Source: Pectinophora gossypiella (Eukaryota; Arthropoda; Insecta; Lepidoptera; Gelechiidae). From it: 64,000 nt of DNA. The stretch's first letter is position 1; each line of letters opens with the position of its first letter. The stretch lies in the NCBI RefSeq assembly GCF_024362695.1, contig NC_065422.1, positions 1,116,001 to 1,180,000 of the forward strand. The letters are read 5' to 3'. This document shows, piece by piece, positions 18,693 through 29,548 of this stretch. The notes beneath the pieces are model-generated. The model did not search any database and was not told the origin of the DNA. It saw only the letters and a list, made by a program, of their open reading frames with translations. Made by a program: the position numbers and the translations under genes.

Positions 18693-18955
18693 CACATTAG
18701 CCTAACAGAAAGCTTCGTGACGTGTGAGTACTTAGTTCATCTTACGATGGATGTACAGTCATGAGCAATATCATGTACCCACTTTAGAACCCTGTCGCAC
18801 TATCATATTTGACATTTAATGAGACTTACGGTTTAATTTGTCAAAAAGTTAATGTGACATGGTTTCAAAGGGTATATATATTAGTACTCGTGACGTGACC
18901 GTACCTCTTACTACCTAATACTCGTAGGGATATAGTCGTGATTATGTTATCAAAT
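18693..18955 (+). mobile_element. SINE-D body interrupted by Mite-1
   Basis: SINE-D sequence 18693-18755 (cctaacagaaagcttcgtga ... gatggatgta) resumes at 18902 with tacctctta...gggatatagtcgtgatt. The break is exactly at the TA of the conserved word gatggatgtacctct. Confidence 0.75.
18756..18901 (+). mobile_element. Mite-1 copy, subfamily B, full length
   Basis: 146 bp, cagtcatgagcaatatcatg to gtgacgtgaccg, inserted at TA in SINE-D with duplication of TA (18754-18755 and 18902-18903). This gives the target-site rule for the family. Confidence 0.9.
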
Positions 18956-19539
18956 TTAAACATGATATACATTTATCTGCACGAAGTGTATCCAATTTTC
19001 ATCAATTATGCCAGCGGCGTCTGTTTTCGTTAAACTTTGAACATTACAATCTGACTCAGTATCCTTGAATAATATTGAATATCCCTTTAAGGTAAGGGAT
19101 TTTTTAAATTAGCGTTTCATCCTTAGTGCGTTAGTGCGAAAATTACGCTACGTTTTTCATGCAAAGGGTTTTTTCACATTTTGAAGAAAAAAGTATAAAT
19201 AAATGACATCTATGTAAAATATTATTTTTTAATATTAATTTTTTGATCATAAAATTATTAAAAATCTTAGTCCATAAATAAACCGCCCCTGACCGTTCCC
19301 GGTGCAAAGATGCCCAGAGATGTATTTTTTAATATTTTGTTATTTTAGCGCGCTACACGTTCAAGTTCAAGTCATCTTCTGTTAAGGTTTTTGGGAAGAG
19401 ATCGTCCTTAGCAACAGACCCACCTTTGCTCAGCTTATAATAAGTTTTTCCAGCAAATGCTTTGTGAATGTTTATGTTATAAAGTGTTCTATTATTATTT
19501 ATATAATATTATGTCGTTTATACTTGTAGTTATGTTTGT
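18956..19539. other. No recognised feature
   Basis: AT-rich, unassigned. Confidence 0.35.
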
Positions 19540-19645
19540 TTATGCCTGTATTGGGTTGGTTTTCTCTCTACGGATTGGAAGGTCAGACAGGCCGAGGCTT
19601 CTTGAATAAACTGGACCTTCAGGTCCGGTAAGCGGATCATGTGAA
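19540..19645 (+). mobile_element. SINE-E 3' fragment
   Basis: attgggttggttttctctct, then gattggaaggtcagacaggc, then ggtccggtaagcggatc. Confidence 0.65.
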
Positions 19646-19794
19646 AACGGAATAACGCTAGGGAAATGGACCTAAAGAGTCCCGGACTTTTGGAGGGCGT
19701 GCGTGGTGTCGAAGCCAACGAAATCATTATTTTTACATGTCATGAACAGTCTATTAGAAGATTAGAGCGAGAAAAAAGACGCAGAAATTAGGAC

Positions 19795-19935
19795 TATGTA
19801 CGTCCCACTGCCGAGCACAGGGTAGTATTATTCCTTACTCTTATGACAAGACTCCCCTCAACGGAGCACATTATAAGGCATACTCCACCACGCTGTTGCA
19901 ATGCGGTTTGGTATAACTAGGCCTCTGGGCGCAAT
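19795..19935 (-). mobile_element. SINE-B 3' fragment
   Basis: tatgtacgtcccactgccga, then gcatactccaccacgctgtt. Tail and central region only, with an internal replacement. Confidence 0.55.
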
Positions 19936-20464
19936 CTTTTTATAAAATATAATAATGAATTATTCTAATACTACATTACATACATACATTATTCTACGTA
20001 TTAATATAATAATGTGTTGTGTGTGTTTTGAATATTACATTATTCTATTTTTAAAATTAATTATTTTTTTTATTTTCAGAATAAAGTATTTTTCTATTTT
20101 TAAAATTAGCAAACTAAGAATTACATACCTACGTATTACTATTATAATGAGCGCACTGTTATGCTCTGTTGAATTTTGCCAAGATGACAATTTTAGGACC
20201 TTTGTGAAAAAATAGTCTTGTCCAAAAGTTATAATTAAATCCAAAATTTTCATTTTAGTCTATCTAATTTCTAAATGATTGCCTTTTGACATTTAATCTA
20301 GAAATTACAACAGGCTAGAGCGTCTCACGAGTTCCATTTAAGGTCGATTATTAAAAAACTTGCCAGTCCATTTTTAGTTTTAATATCCAAGCTTATGAAG
20401 GCGGCAGGTGCTTATGAAATTAGACCTTATCGGTTTTTGATATTGGTTTATTGATTAGCGAAAC
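19936..20464. other. No recognised feature
   Basis: AT-rich; open frames on both strands (19955-20215, 20035-20253) are low-complexity Ile/Lys/Phe-rich and overlap in antisense. I do not treat them as genes. Confidence 0.4.
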
Positions 20465-20640
20465 ACACGACTGCCTGTGTGGTACAGTGATTGAGCGTTG
20501 GGCTTATGATCCGAAGGTCCCTGGTTCGAATCCCGGTGGGAACATTACAAAAATCTCTTGCCAGATTGTCCGAAAGTAAGATGATCCGTGTTGTAGAAGG
20601 CACGTTTAGCCGTTGATCCCAGGTACTACTTACTTATTTA
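20465..20640 (+). mobile_element. SINE-A, 5' two thirds
   Basis: Head (gtggtacagtgattgagcg, tggttcgaatcccggtggga), shortened body and core (aaggcacgtttagccgttga). Confidence 0.7.
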
Positions 20641-21157
20641 ATTATTTATACAGTTTCACATTTAACCATATCAAAAAGGTATTAAGAAAACAAACATTTA
20701 CATCAAAATATGCGTAAATTAGCGTAAAATAATAGTTAAGTTACTTTTAAGACTATTCGTCTTCAAATAACCAAACATTACGAGTACAGTCACACAGATC
20801 AATAATGGCTACAAACAAAATACCACGCGAATTACCGTTATTCATTCCAATCACAAAAGTAAATTCTGTATCTATGGTATGCGCAAGAGTGGATTGACAA
20901 CCCGCGATGGCGCCAGGTGCGCTCGGGCAGATGTTCCGAGTATTGTTCGTGTGCGAGCGAGACGGCTCTAGTTTTGTTTGTGCTGTTAAGAGACAGACGA
21001 TTTGTTATTCGAATCAATCGTCTTAGTAAGTTGTTATTTGAGTCATGTAACGTGAGACAAACGAACACAGCTCCCGTCATGACATACATACAAGTCATCA
21101 AGAAAAACGACCGCAGCCACTTATGATATTCTTCAATTCATCGGGTTATCAACTCAA
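20641..21157. other. No recognised feature; a GC-richer patch at 20880-21075
   Basis: The GC-richer patch has overlapping short frames on both strands but no recognisable domain. It could be single-copy DNA; nothing firmer can be said. Confidence 0.3.
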
Positions 21158-21345
21158 CGGCCTCCATGGTCCAATGGTTGAGCGTTGCGCTCACAATCCG
21201 GAGGCCCCGGGTACGCATCCCGTTGGGGACATGTCACAAAAATCACTTTGTGATCCCTAATTTGGTTAGGACTTTACAGGCTGATCACCTGATTGTCCGA
21301 AAGTAAGATGATCAGTGCTTCGGAAGGCAAGTTAACGCAGCCCCT
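21158..21345 (+). mobile_element. SINE-A, 5' half
   Basis: Head (catggtccaatggttgagcg, ccgggtacgcatcccgttgg with one B-box change), body with gctgatcacctgattgtccg, cut after the core's first half. Confidence 0.75.
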
Positions 21346-21514
21346 TCACGACCAACCAACTACCAACCACTTCTTTTGTAGGACCAACTACTTCGCGTAA
21401 TTAGATCCTTATATTTTGGCAGCGGCATTTGGAGTGCGGTCCTATCTGAGATGGATATAATAAGGGCCATCATATCTCGCTAGGAAACGATGGAGATGCC
21501 ACCACGGTCGCATA

Positions 21515-21632
21515 CATATATACATAAACTCACGCCTATTTCCCACCGGGGTAAGCAGAGTCCATAGAATTTCATTTGCTTCGATCCTGACACACTTCTC
21601 TTGCTTCCTCCACACCACGCACCACGGTCGCG
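21515..21632 (-). mobile_element. RTE-a 3' tail, reverse
   Basis: tacataaactcacgcctatt, then ccaccggggtaagcagagtc, then gatcctgacacacttctctt. It encodes the DRSKW end in reverse. Confidence 0.7.
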
Positions 21633-21652
21633 TCACCAACAAAATTTATATT

Positions 21653-22015
21653 ATGCAGTTGGTTGCATTGGAAGCGTTTGAGATGTGGTGTTGGCGAAGG
21701 ATGGAGGGTATAAGCTGGACTGAAATGGTATCAAATGAAAACGTGCTGGAAAGAGTTGAAGAAAAGAGAACCGTATTGAAGACTATAGAGAACCGGAGAG
21801 GAAATATGATTGGCCACCTGATACGACACGATTCATTTATAACAAATATTATAGAAGGAAAAATTTAATGGAAGAGAGGAAGGGGTAGACCTAGGATAAC
21901 ATTTATGAAACAAATAAAAGAGAAGGTGCAGGTCGTGTCGTATCGGGAGGTGAAGGTTTTGGCGGGAAGAAGAGAGGAATGGCGATTACTCCACCGACAA
22001 GAGCGCAGCTCTTAA
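21653..22015 (+). pseudogene. RTE-b RT C-terminal region with one in-frame stop
   Basis: A single reading frame runs 121 codons and is broken only by TAA at 21866-21868. It reads LEAFEMWCWRRMEGISWTEM, then RRGNMIGHLIRHDSF, then NIIEGKI[stop]WKRGRGRPRI, then VLAGRREEWRLLHRQERSS before the natural stop. The W-C-W-R-R start, IGHL.RHD motif and GRGRPR tail are characteristic of the C-terminal region of insect endonuclease/RT proteins. The polymerase domain is absent. It is the longest copy of this tail in the window and can serve to classify the shorter ones. Confidence 0.85.
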
Positions 22016-22029
22016 ATAGAGAGAGAGAG

Positions 22030-22120
22030 TTGGTTGCGCAACCAACAAGAGACACCCTCAGTCTACCCCAATTGGGATATAGGTAGTCGCAAGCTTATGT
22101 TATGTAGTCCATTATTTAGA
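22030..22120 (+). mobile_element. SINE-D tail fragment
   Basis: cctcagtctaccccaattgg followed by gatataggtagtcgcaagct. Short. Confidence 0.45.
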
Positions 22121-22344
22121 CCCGGAAATTTGCAGCCACGTTTAAACTTATCGCTTTAAAATGCACAATTTTTCACTTTTTATTACCGTTTCGAGTGGCA
22201 GCTGTTCATTGAAATATTTTGATGAGCTGCATACAAATGCGATGCGGCGTCGACCGGGCACTATTGGGGTATTTATGCAACGGTGTGAACCGTATTTAAT
22301 AATCATATTCTACCAGTTAAACATTATATTTCTTGATTTCGTTG

Positions 22345-22632
22345 CAGCACGTATACATAAAGTCAACTATTATAGACGACGATGTTAAATGAAGACTCCT
22401 TCGACGAGTGCCTGCGTGCCAGTACGCAGAAAACTGGCCACCAGCGCGAGTCAAGTTGTCAAGTTTGAATATAGAAGACTGATGGCTGCGTGCGCAGTAA
22501 CAAGAGGCACTCAATCAAGAACCGCCTTACAGAACACAATACAGAATGTTATTACTATAACAAACATTACATATGACTATAACAACCATACAATATGATG
22601 TGTCTAAATGCAATAATAAAAAAAAAAACGTG
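22345..22632 (+). other. Possible terminal exon or processed transcript end
   Basis: A splice-acceptor-like tract (cttgatttcgttgcag) ends at 22345, followed by a short frame reading HVYIKSTIIDDDVK and a stop at about 22388, then about 230 bp ending aataataaaaaaaaaaa at 22628. It could be the last exon of an unseen gene or a retroposed cDNA. No domain is recognised. Confidence 0.2.
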
Positions 22633-22679
22633 AGATTCAGAAATCGTCTTTACTTATAACCGTGAGGCTTCTTAAGCGC

Positions 22680-22840
22680 AAATAAGCTACAGTGCAAGAG
22701 GCGATACGGCTCACCGCCTATCACTTTGGTCTAACAGAAAGCGCGGTAAAGTGTGGGTACTTAGTTCATCTTGTGATTGATGTACCTCTGACTACCCCAC
22801 TTGGAATATTGTCGTGAGCTTATGTTTATATTATGCCCGG
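22680..22840 (+). mobile_element. SINE-D body
   Basis: ggcgatacggctcaccgcct, then ggtctaacagaaagcgcggt, then tgtacctctgactacccca. Confidence 0.7.
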
Positions 22841-22848
22841 GCATATAA

Positions 22849-23024
22849 GCAGGGAGGGTTAAAATGGCCACATCGAAGCAATTCATTTAAGAAAGCAATA
22901 TTGCAATTTGACATTTGCGCATATAAAAGTAAGTGCGCAATGCAAATAAATGTCAAACAGCAATATTGCTGGCGTAGATGAATTGCTTCGATGTGGCCTT
23001 TTTTGTGGGTTTTAACCCCCCCAG
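22849..23024. mobile_element. Mite-3, palindromic MITE
   Basis: 176 bp; arms gggttaaaatggccacatcg/cgatgtggcc...ttttaacccccc and gaagcaattcat/atgaattgcttc, with inner words gcaatattgc on both sides. A deleted copy is at 42468-42583. Confidence 0.75.
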
Positions 23025-23299
23025 AACGCATTTTAGATATTCAGTCTCACGCCGGCATAAAACTAGAACAGAAATATACTTGATAAGGACGTTAACGAAT
23101 AACGAAGTAATAAAACTTAAAAGCTCTGGTTCGAGATGAAGAGAATACGAATTCTTTTCCTTCGATTGCAAAATGCAAGTCCAATACACAGGCGTCGCAA
23201 TACTCGCAATATTGTCAATAATAAAATGTCTCAGCGATAAGCATTCGCCCCACTGTAAGAGCGTAGCGATGCGGCCATGTTTGTATTTTGACGTCCATA

Positions 23300-23492
23300 A
23301 CATTGTGGCGTTGCGAATTTCATATATTTATTTACAGTCTTTTTGATAGCGCAAACTTTTTACTCTATCGAATATGTCATTCATTTAGAAAAATAAAAAT
23401 TCATACAGTTCTGTCAGTTCGTTCTTTTGGAGAAAACCGTATTTTTATTTAGACGGACCTATTATCCCATATTGGTGACCCCGACGTGATGG
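23300..23492 (+). mobile_element. LTR-retrotransposon relic: LTR end and primer-binding site
   Basis: tggtgaccccgacgtgat at 23473-23490 would pair with a tRNA 3' end ATCACGTCGGGGTCACCA, a normal acceptor/T-arm arrangement ending in CCA. The 170 bp before it include gtcagttcgttcttttgg and look like an LTR 3' part. The LTR start and any gag are not visible. Which tRNA serves is not certain (an arginine tRNA is possible). Confidence 0.4.
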
Positions 23493-23509
23493 AAGCATAA
23501 AATAACTAG

Positions 23510-23602
23510 GAGACCCCCCCGCACTAGCGTCTTTCGAGTGTCACAGTCGTGCCAGCGTCTGCGCAACGGCGACGCTCGAAAGACTCTAGTGTGGGGGGTC
23601 TC
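23510..23602. mobile_element. Harbinger-derived mini-element, about 93 bp
   Basis: Ends gagacccccc/ggggggtctc and arms cactagcgtctttcgag / ctcgaaagactctagtg pair. The same terminus opens the Harbinger relic at 6836. It is an extremely short palindrome made of the two element ends. Confidence 0.7.
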
Positions 23603-23714
23603 TTTAGCTCATGACTATAGAATCAGAATTATTTATCCAACGTACATTTTTGAATCTACGTCATTTCGCAAGGTGTTATGGCTGAGTAGAAGAAATGACA
23701 AGAAACTGCAACAG

Positions 23715-24125
23715 CAACACATCTTTTAAATCAATGTAGGTATACATTAAAAGTTATTTAATAACTAGAGAAACATAAATGAGTTTCTCAGACCAGGCAT
23801 TTTTATCATTTAAGTAATCATTAATCTTGTAATAAGGTTTTTTACGTAAAGTAAGCTTCATATGAGCTTTATATTTATTTTATGATAAATTCGAAATACT
23901 GTCTGGTTTTATTGTGAAAACGTATACATACCACAAAAAAGATGAATTTAATATAATACTTAGCCTAAAATTTTGGATACCAATTTTATATTTGTTCCTT
24001 GTATTATATGTATGTCTTTCACGGTTTCTCGGAAAGAGGGATACATTTTTACGGACAAATATAATGTTTTTATAAATATATTGACTTGCTAAAGTTAGTA
24101 CATTCATTTCTTTACAATCTTCGTC
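23715..24125 (-). pseudogene. CR1/Jockey-like LINE RT C-terminal region, frameshifted
   Basis: The upstream frame (24107 down to 23880) reads FVRKNVSLFPRNRERHTYNT, then KIGIQNFRLS. After a shift the next frame gives HMKLTLRKKPYYKINDYL and NDKNAWS near 23800. The NTRN...FRLS...N.KPDSISNLS...K.YYKINDYL..KNAW pattern is the end of an insect LINE RT, also seen in the copy at 49270-49760. Confidence 0.7.
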
Positions 24126-24132
24126 TCGACAT

Positions 24133-24477
24133 GCAGATTATATATCCCAATTGGTAGTGACAGGTACATCCATCGCGAGATGAACTAACCCTTCTCACCG
24201 AGCTTTATGTTAGAGTAACGTGATAGGTGGTGAGCCGTATCGCCGTCTATAATGGTCGAGCTAACTGTGTCAGTGAAAACTGCACTATAGTTACTCGCTC
24301 AAGAAACAATATGAAAAGGTAGGTATGATAATTATGAGGCAAATATAGGTAAATGTATCTCTAACTACCCCAATAAGGATATAGTCGTGAGCTTGTTTAC
24401 AAGTAACTTGTCTATTTACTTTTCACGCCTGAATTGCTAGACAGTTTGGATAATTACCACATAACTATGTAGAACAA
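24133..24477 (-). mobile_element. SINE-D reverse copy plus paralogous flank
   Basis: gatgaactaacccttctcac, then ggtggtgagccgtatcgccg, then gagctaactgtgtcagtgaa. The next 190 bp parallels 4300-4487 (gataattatgaggcaaatat, gacagtttggataattacca). Confidence 0.65.
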
Positions 24478-25737
24478 TATACACAGGGTCGGAGTGCCAT
24501 CTTTCATGGACTTTAGAGTAGGTACGTACTTTAAAGTATTTTCTTGTAGCGGACCCAACTAGTTGGCCACCTAGTTCCGCTCACATGCAACAGATGGCGC
24601 CACATTAAATAATGCAGTCTTCAAGCGGTCGTGAAACGCGGTATCGAAGTGTACACAGCAAGACGCATACATACAACTTCTAACACAACACCGTTGGATC
24701 GTCGATCCCTAGTCACACTACCAAGTTGTGGTTAGCGGGGTACTATGCTCTGTTCGGTACCCCGAAAACATCCTTTGGCGGCAGCACACCCTTGCCGCCA
24801 AATTCTTTATAATAATGAGCTAGAAAATACTCGCTAGTTATTCGTTGTCTCACCGCGGGCAGTGAAACGTCTACCTTATGCCCATACCTTATAGTTTATT
24901 ATTCTTCCCGTATTCCTTCGTTATCCTAGTTATTGGCATAACGGGACTCTGATAATGAATCATGATTGGAATGCTGCAGTACTTATTATTATTGCATAGT
25001 GTGGGGTAGAGTTTGCCGCTCTAGGATTGGCTTGCACAGCCATGAAAGAAAGTGCATTTCATCGAGGCAATGACGACATAAATCGTCTGAAACAGACGTA
25101 TAAAGCCAATGATGATGATGATACTTATACCTTCTTTGCACAGCTGAGAGCACAGCCCGGACACTCCATACAAAAATATAGTTTTTACTGTTTTAACGCG
25201 TAAGTACGAGCGAGACTGCTTCTTGCTGCTTTTTTTCATATATTAAGATTTATTTTTGACTGTCACTACGACGAATAATTTAAAATATTATTGATATTAA
25301 GTTACATATTTTTTTTAGAAAAAGTATCCGGGGCTACGCCACTCGTTCGTCTAAAAAAGACAACCCTGCGCCCTGTCCAAAGGTTCCCATTATGATGGAC
25401 CATAATATTGCCCATGGTACGGGTTGATCACCTGGCACCACACAGTTTACCATATCCAAATTAGCGTAAAGAAGTAGTAGTAATAATCTGAGGCCACCCA
25501 CCCCACCTAACCCACCACACATCTTGCAGCCACTTTTAATAATGTCTTCAGATTATTGTGGCTCTGCTTCTTTAACTTCATTAGCAAGGAATGCTTACAA
25601 AGTAATAATGTCCAGTTGGAAGTTGCATGAATTCCATTTCATTGAGGGCAATCCTGATGTGGAAACATCACATGCAGTTAAGGTTGCCACATAGTCTAGT
25701 GTTATATGAATTTTATTGTTCTGTTGCTTCATAGTAC
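24478..25737. other. Largely unassigned 1.2 kb
   Basis: Contains a short hairpin tttggcggc...gccgccaaa near 24775-24800. A stretch at 25155-25235 (cactccatacaaaaatatag, acgcgtaagtacgagcgag) recurs in related form at 52700-52760. No domain-bearing frame. Confidence 0.35.
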
Positions 25738-25883
25738 GGTCACGAGTATTAATACTCGTATGTATACACTTTGAAACCATGTCACATTAACTTTTTTTAC
25801 AAATTAAACCGTAAGTCTTATTAAAATGTCAAATATGATAGTGCGACAGGGTTCTAAAGTGGGTACATGATATTGCTCATGAT
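25738..25883 (-). mobile_element. Mite-1 copy, subfamily B
   Basis: Begins cggtcacgagtattaatact after TA and ends near gatattgctcatga. Subfamily-B states throughout (tttgaaaccatgtcacatta, gacagggttctaaagtgg). Confidence 0.85.
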
Positions 25884-25979
25884 ATTACAGCTCGTAAACT
25901 CTATACAAAAAAATCCCGTTTAAACCGCGCTAGTGCGAGTAAGACAGACAGTCCGCGCTCCCTTACTCCTTAACGGCCA

Positions 25980-26098
25980 TTCAGACTAAAGTGACACCCA
26001 GCCAGGGGGTGAGGTATATCTAGCTCGGCACCGATACGAATTGGTGCGGGGCGGAGAGTGTCCGTTCTATACGTTTCTTTATTTTATGGTTGCGTCAT
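25980..26098 (-). repeat. Rep-1 copy, reverse
   Basis: gtgaggtatatctagctcgg, then gcggggcggagagtgtccgt, then tctatacgtttctttatttt. Confidence 0.55.
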
Positions 26099-26557
26099 AA
26101 TCGGTAATGTGCGTTTGTGAGTGTATGTGTACATGCGTGAGTGTGCTATTAGTATAATATGTAATTAAATACGTAATTATTATTTTATCTATTAATATAT
26201 TAATCTTAGGATTCAGTGTCAATAGTGTCTGCAACTTGAACTGTAATCTAATGTTCTATAATACTAGTAAATAATAGTGTAATACTGATAAATAAATAAA
26301 CGAAAAAAAAAGATTCTGATAAAATGATTGATTTGACAACCCTACGCCCAGCTGATCTGACACAATTACTGACATGGTAAATTTACGTCAATTAGTGCCA
26401 GCTGTTTCTAAGACGACTGTATTCATTGCCTTGTAGGGCGAACACCTACGGTCTGGTACTGACCATTGACTTTGATGACTAAATAGTAATATTACGTACC
26501 TATTATAATTAAAATTAACAAAAATTATGAATCTACCTACTCCACCCCAATCTCATC

Positions 26558-26660
26558 ACTCATCCCGTGATCATGGCACTTGCAACAGTGTCGAAATATC
26601 GGGAGTCTCATATCCCCGCTTTAAACGCGGTAAGAACCCGTTATTATGTGTTTTAATCGT
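26558..26660 (+). repeat. Rep-2 copy, undeleted
   Basis: tcatcccgtgatcatggcac, then gtgtcgaaatatcgggagtc, then ctttaaacgcggtaagaacc. This copy shows the segment missing from the copy at 63850. Confidence 0.7.
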
Positions 26661-27466
26661 AATTCAGTGGTTTAGAGCCGGAGTCAGGATTCGAACCCGT
26701 GACACTACTATGTGAGTCACGCGTTCTCCGAACAGGACTATCACGGAAACTGATCTAGGGGTCCAATAAATAATTATGAAGTATCAAATGTTAACGGTTG
26801 AATAGGTACTAAAGTCCCGTTGCAAAGATTTAACCAGACAATGAAATATTTAATACCCTCTTTATGCCTCGTTTAACTCAGCTTCGTATTTTCTTAAGTA
26901 CTTAATCTCCACGTCTATTCAATTCCATTATTGATTGACAGATTAAACCCACGCTAAAATTCCTAGACTAAGTGGAAAATTCTAGGTTTTAGAGTTCCGA
27001 CGCAATAATGAAACACACACTGTCACTTGCAAAGTCTTTGCGTTTTTAAATAGACTTCGAATAAGGAGTAGGTTCCCGATGCGACGCTTAGGTAGGTATA
27101 CTGTAGTGTAGTAAGTATAGCTATTAAGTATGTCTAATTAGCTATGTAATGATCTTTCAATATAATCAGTATTAATCATGCATTCGCTGGTTTTACTTGC
27201 CTCCTCGACGTCCGTCCCTATATGGCGACCGCTTGCCAGTTTAGGGTTTCGCGCGTGCGGAGTTCTTATTTTTATTAAGTTGGTGTACTAATTATCGGGA
27301 CTGAGAGCTATTATAAGAACTTTATGCAGTGAAAATTTTTAGTTTCTTTAAAGTAACCTTTTCGAAAATACAAATCCAAAAGTATGAGAACTTTGTGCAG
27401 TTAAAGTTTATAGTTTCAAAAAAAAAAAAACTCATGCGGAAAAATCAATACTATAATACAGGGTGT
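26661..27466. other. No recognised feature
   Basis: Unassigned. ggagtcaggattcgaacccg near 26680 is a B-box-like word in reverse from a decayed SINE. Confidence 0.35.
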
Positions 27467-27520
27467 CGGGGGGGGAGGCCTATGCCCAGCAGTGGGCGTC
27501 ATACGGCTGATGATGATGAA
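27467..27520 (+). mobile_element. SINE-B/C tail fragment
   Basis: gaggcctatgcccagcagtg followed by ggcgtcatacggctgatgat. Confidence 0.6.
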
Positions 27521-27521
27521 T

Positions 27522-27708
27522 ACAGGGTGTCAGTGACATCGTAACGAAACTTTTAGCGGTGATTCAGGCCATGATTCTGAGTGATATCAAGTGGAATTTT
27601 CCAATCTAAAGGGTCGTAAGACGGAAAATTCCACTTAATATGAACTCAGAATCGTGGTCTGAATTATCCACCTTAGTATTCGTTACGATGTAAGTAACAC
27701 CCAGTATG
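27522..27708. mobile_element. Mite-2 single-palindrome derivative
   Basis: cagggtgtcagtgacatcgt ... ttacgatgtaagtaacaccc with arms of about 80 bp and a very short loop. One of the two dimer units has been lost. Confidence 0.75.
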
Positions 27709-28035
27709 TTGGCCCCGATTCCTGCAGACACTTCCTAATTTTGATTTTAAGTTACACCGTCATTTTCTTAACCGCCGAAAAGGAAAGGGACGGATGATCG
27801 ACAACTGTTAATTTTAAAATGAATGAATAACCCGGGCGAATAAAATAGGCATCTTGCTGGTATGCAACCCGTTTGACGTGTGCTGTCAACATCATCCTGT
27901 CGGGTTATTGGACAATATATAAATTTAAAATTGACGTGTTTTCTATAAATTTTATGCGTGTCGATTATCCGTTCCTTCTTTTTCGGCGGATAAGAAAATT
28001 GCAGGTATAAATTAAAATAAAATTAGATGACAATA
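27709..28035. mobile_element. Mite-4, about 320 bp
   Basis: Inverted ends: gccccgattcctgcagacac, ttttcttaaccgccgaaaag at the left; tttttcggcggataagaaaa, aattaaaataaaattagatg at the right. The middle has gaataacccgggcgaataaa and gtatgcaacccgtttgacgt. A longer copy lies at 29842-30412. Confidence 0.7.
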
Positions 28036-28400
28036 TTAATATTTTACCAAAAGTATTCTTAAAGTTTCAATACTAGTTCTATAACAACGAAGCATCTACT
28101 AGAACGTCTCGGGTCGCACTTGGCCTGTTTTTTTTGCAACAAACCGGCGCGGCGCCATAGCATCTAGACGTTAAATTTCTTTGTCCCGCGATGTATTTAA
28201 CTCCGCTATCTCCGGCCGTATGTTAACAAAACTCGACTTACATGCAATAACATTTGGATTGTCTCGGTTAGCGGGACGATGTATTGTTACCAGTCTTAAG
28301 GGGAGGACACAGCATTACCGGCGTGCCAGCCTTACCCCCAGTTTCACAGGGTCCGCTTACCTACCCTTAAAATTTGCTTATTAGATATTTTGTGTGTACT
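28036..28400. other. Unassigned; 67-codon frame of unknown meaning
   Basis: The plus frame at 28181-28384 (MSRDVFNSAISGRMLTKLDL...) lies just upstream of a LINE-like 3' tail and may be part of its 3' region. No family recognised. Confidence 0.25.
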
Positions 28401-28539
28401 ATTTACTATTTATATAAGTAGGTATATATGTTAGGTTATGTATATAGGTTAGGTATATATATTTGTAAGTATGTTATATATTTATTTGCATGTATTAATT
28501 GATAAGTTGTACTTATAGTTTGTACCCGCAATCGTTCTA

Positions 28540-28683
28540 TATTTTTTTATTTTTTCGTCACCTGGTTGCCTGGAAGAAATCGCTTTAAGCGATAAGGCCG
28601 CCATTTGCCATTTACTTAGTTAAGAGTCTTTTAGTAATATTTTTTTTATTTTGGTGCAATAAAGTGTATTTGTATTGTATTGT
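28540..28683 (+). mobile_element. LINE 3' tail
   Basis: gttgcctggaagaaatcgct, then aagcgataaggccgccattt, then ttggtgcaataaagtgtatt, then (ttgta)n. It contains AATAAA and a short tandem tail, typical of a Jockey-type 3' end. Confidence 0.6.
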
Positions 28684-28705
28684 AAAATATCGGAATCTAT
28701 AATAT

Positions 28706-28875
28706 AGGAATCGACTCGACAAGCAAAATCCCAACCCAATACAGGTTAGGTCACGTACCTCCGAAACAGATTACTCGGGAATGTGAGTTTCCTCACGATG
28801 TTTTTCTTCCCCGCTGAGCACGTGAAAATCATTTTACGATCCAAACATGAATTAGAAAATAATTTTCAATTTATT
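28706..28875 (-). mobile_element. SINE-E body, reverse
   Basis: aaatcccaacccaatacagg, then tttcctcacgatgtttttct, then gctgagcacgtgaaaatcat. Confidence 0.7.
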
Positions 28876-28884
28876 TATTTTTTA

Positions 28885-28970
28885 TTGGTTTGGCCCGCTG
28901 CTAGAGGGCCAAGTAGTTAATGCCATCTGCGGCAAATCTACAATAAGTCACATTAAAAAAAAAACAAGCT
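28885..28970 (+). repeat. Rep-4 copy
   Basis: gggccaagtagttaatgcca, then tctgcggcaaatctacaata, then agtcacattaaaaaaaaaa. Related pieces at 32950, 38375 and 41110; the A-run suggests a retroelement 3' end. Confidence 0.6.
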
Positions 28971-29429
28971 GCTAGTCACAGTGATAGTCAAGCGTTCTTC
29001 CAACCACGGCTACCAATATTCTATTGCAAGAATATTGTGTTGAATAATCGTTTATTGACAAAAAAATCTCTCTTCTGAATTGTTCACGCGTCACTCTAAG
29101 CAGATACATTAAATTGTCACTGTCAGTCTGTCCAATCAATTGACCTCACAAAGTCAAATTACGCTTTCTTTTTTGTGGGAAAATGGTTAACGGTGAGTAG
29201 AAAATGTTCCCAAGAGACTTGTGTAGTGGAAAGTTTTTTAACGTGATGTATTGTAGATGTGCTCGGATGGCATTCTACTTGGCCGGAGTTCACATTAAAG
29301 CAATTCCTAAAAATCATTCCGTGATAGCCCTGTTCGAAAAACGAAAACTTACTTCATAGTCACGGAATAATTCTAGGAGTATAATATAATATGTCCTGCG
29401 CAGATGACGGCATCATCATCATAATATAA

Positions 29430-29548
29430 TAACATAAGCTCAGAGGTACATCTATCGAAAGATGAACTAAGTATACACACACCTCACCGAGCGTTCTGTT
29501 AGACCTACCTGATAGGTGGTGAGCCGTTTCGCCGCCATTTATAATCTT
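29430..29548 (-). mobile_element. SINE-D body, left part
   Basis: ataacataagctcagaggta, then gatgaactaagtatacacac, then gataggtggtgagccgtttc. Interrupted by Mite-1 and resuming at 29691. Confidence 0.7.
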
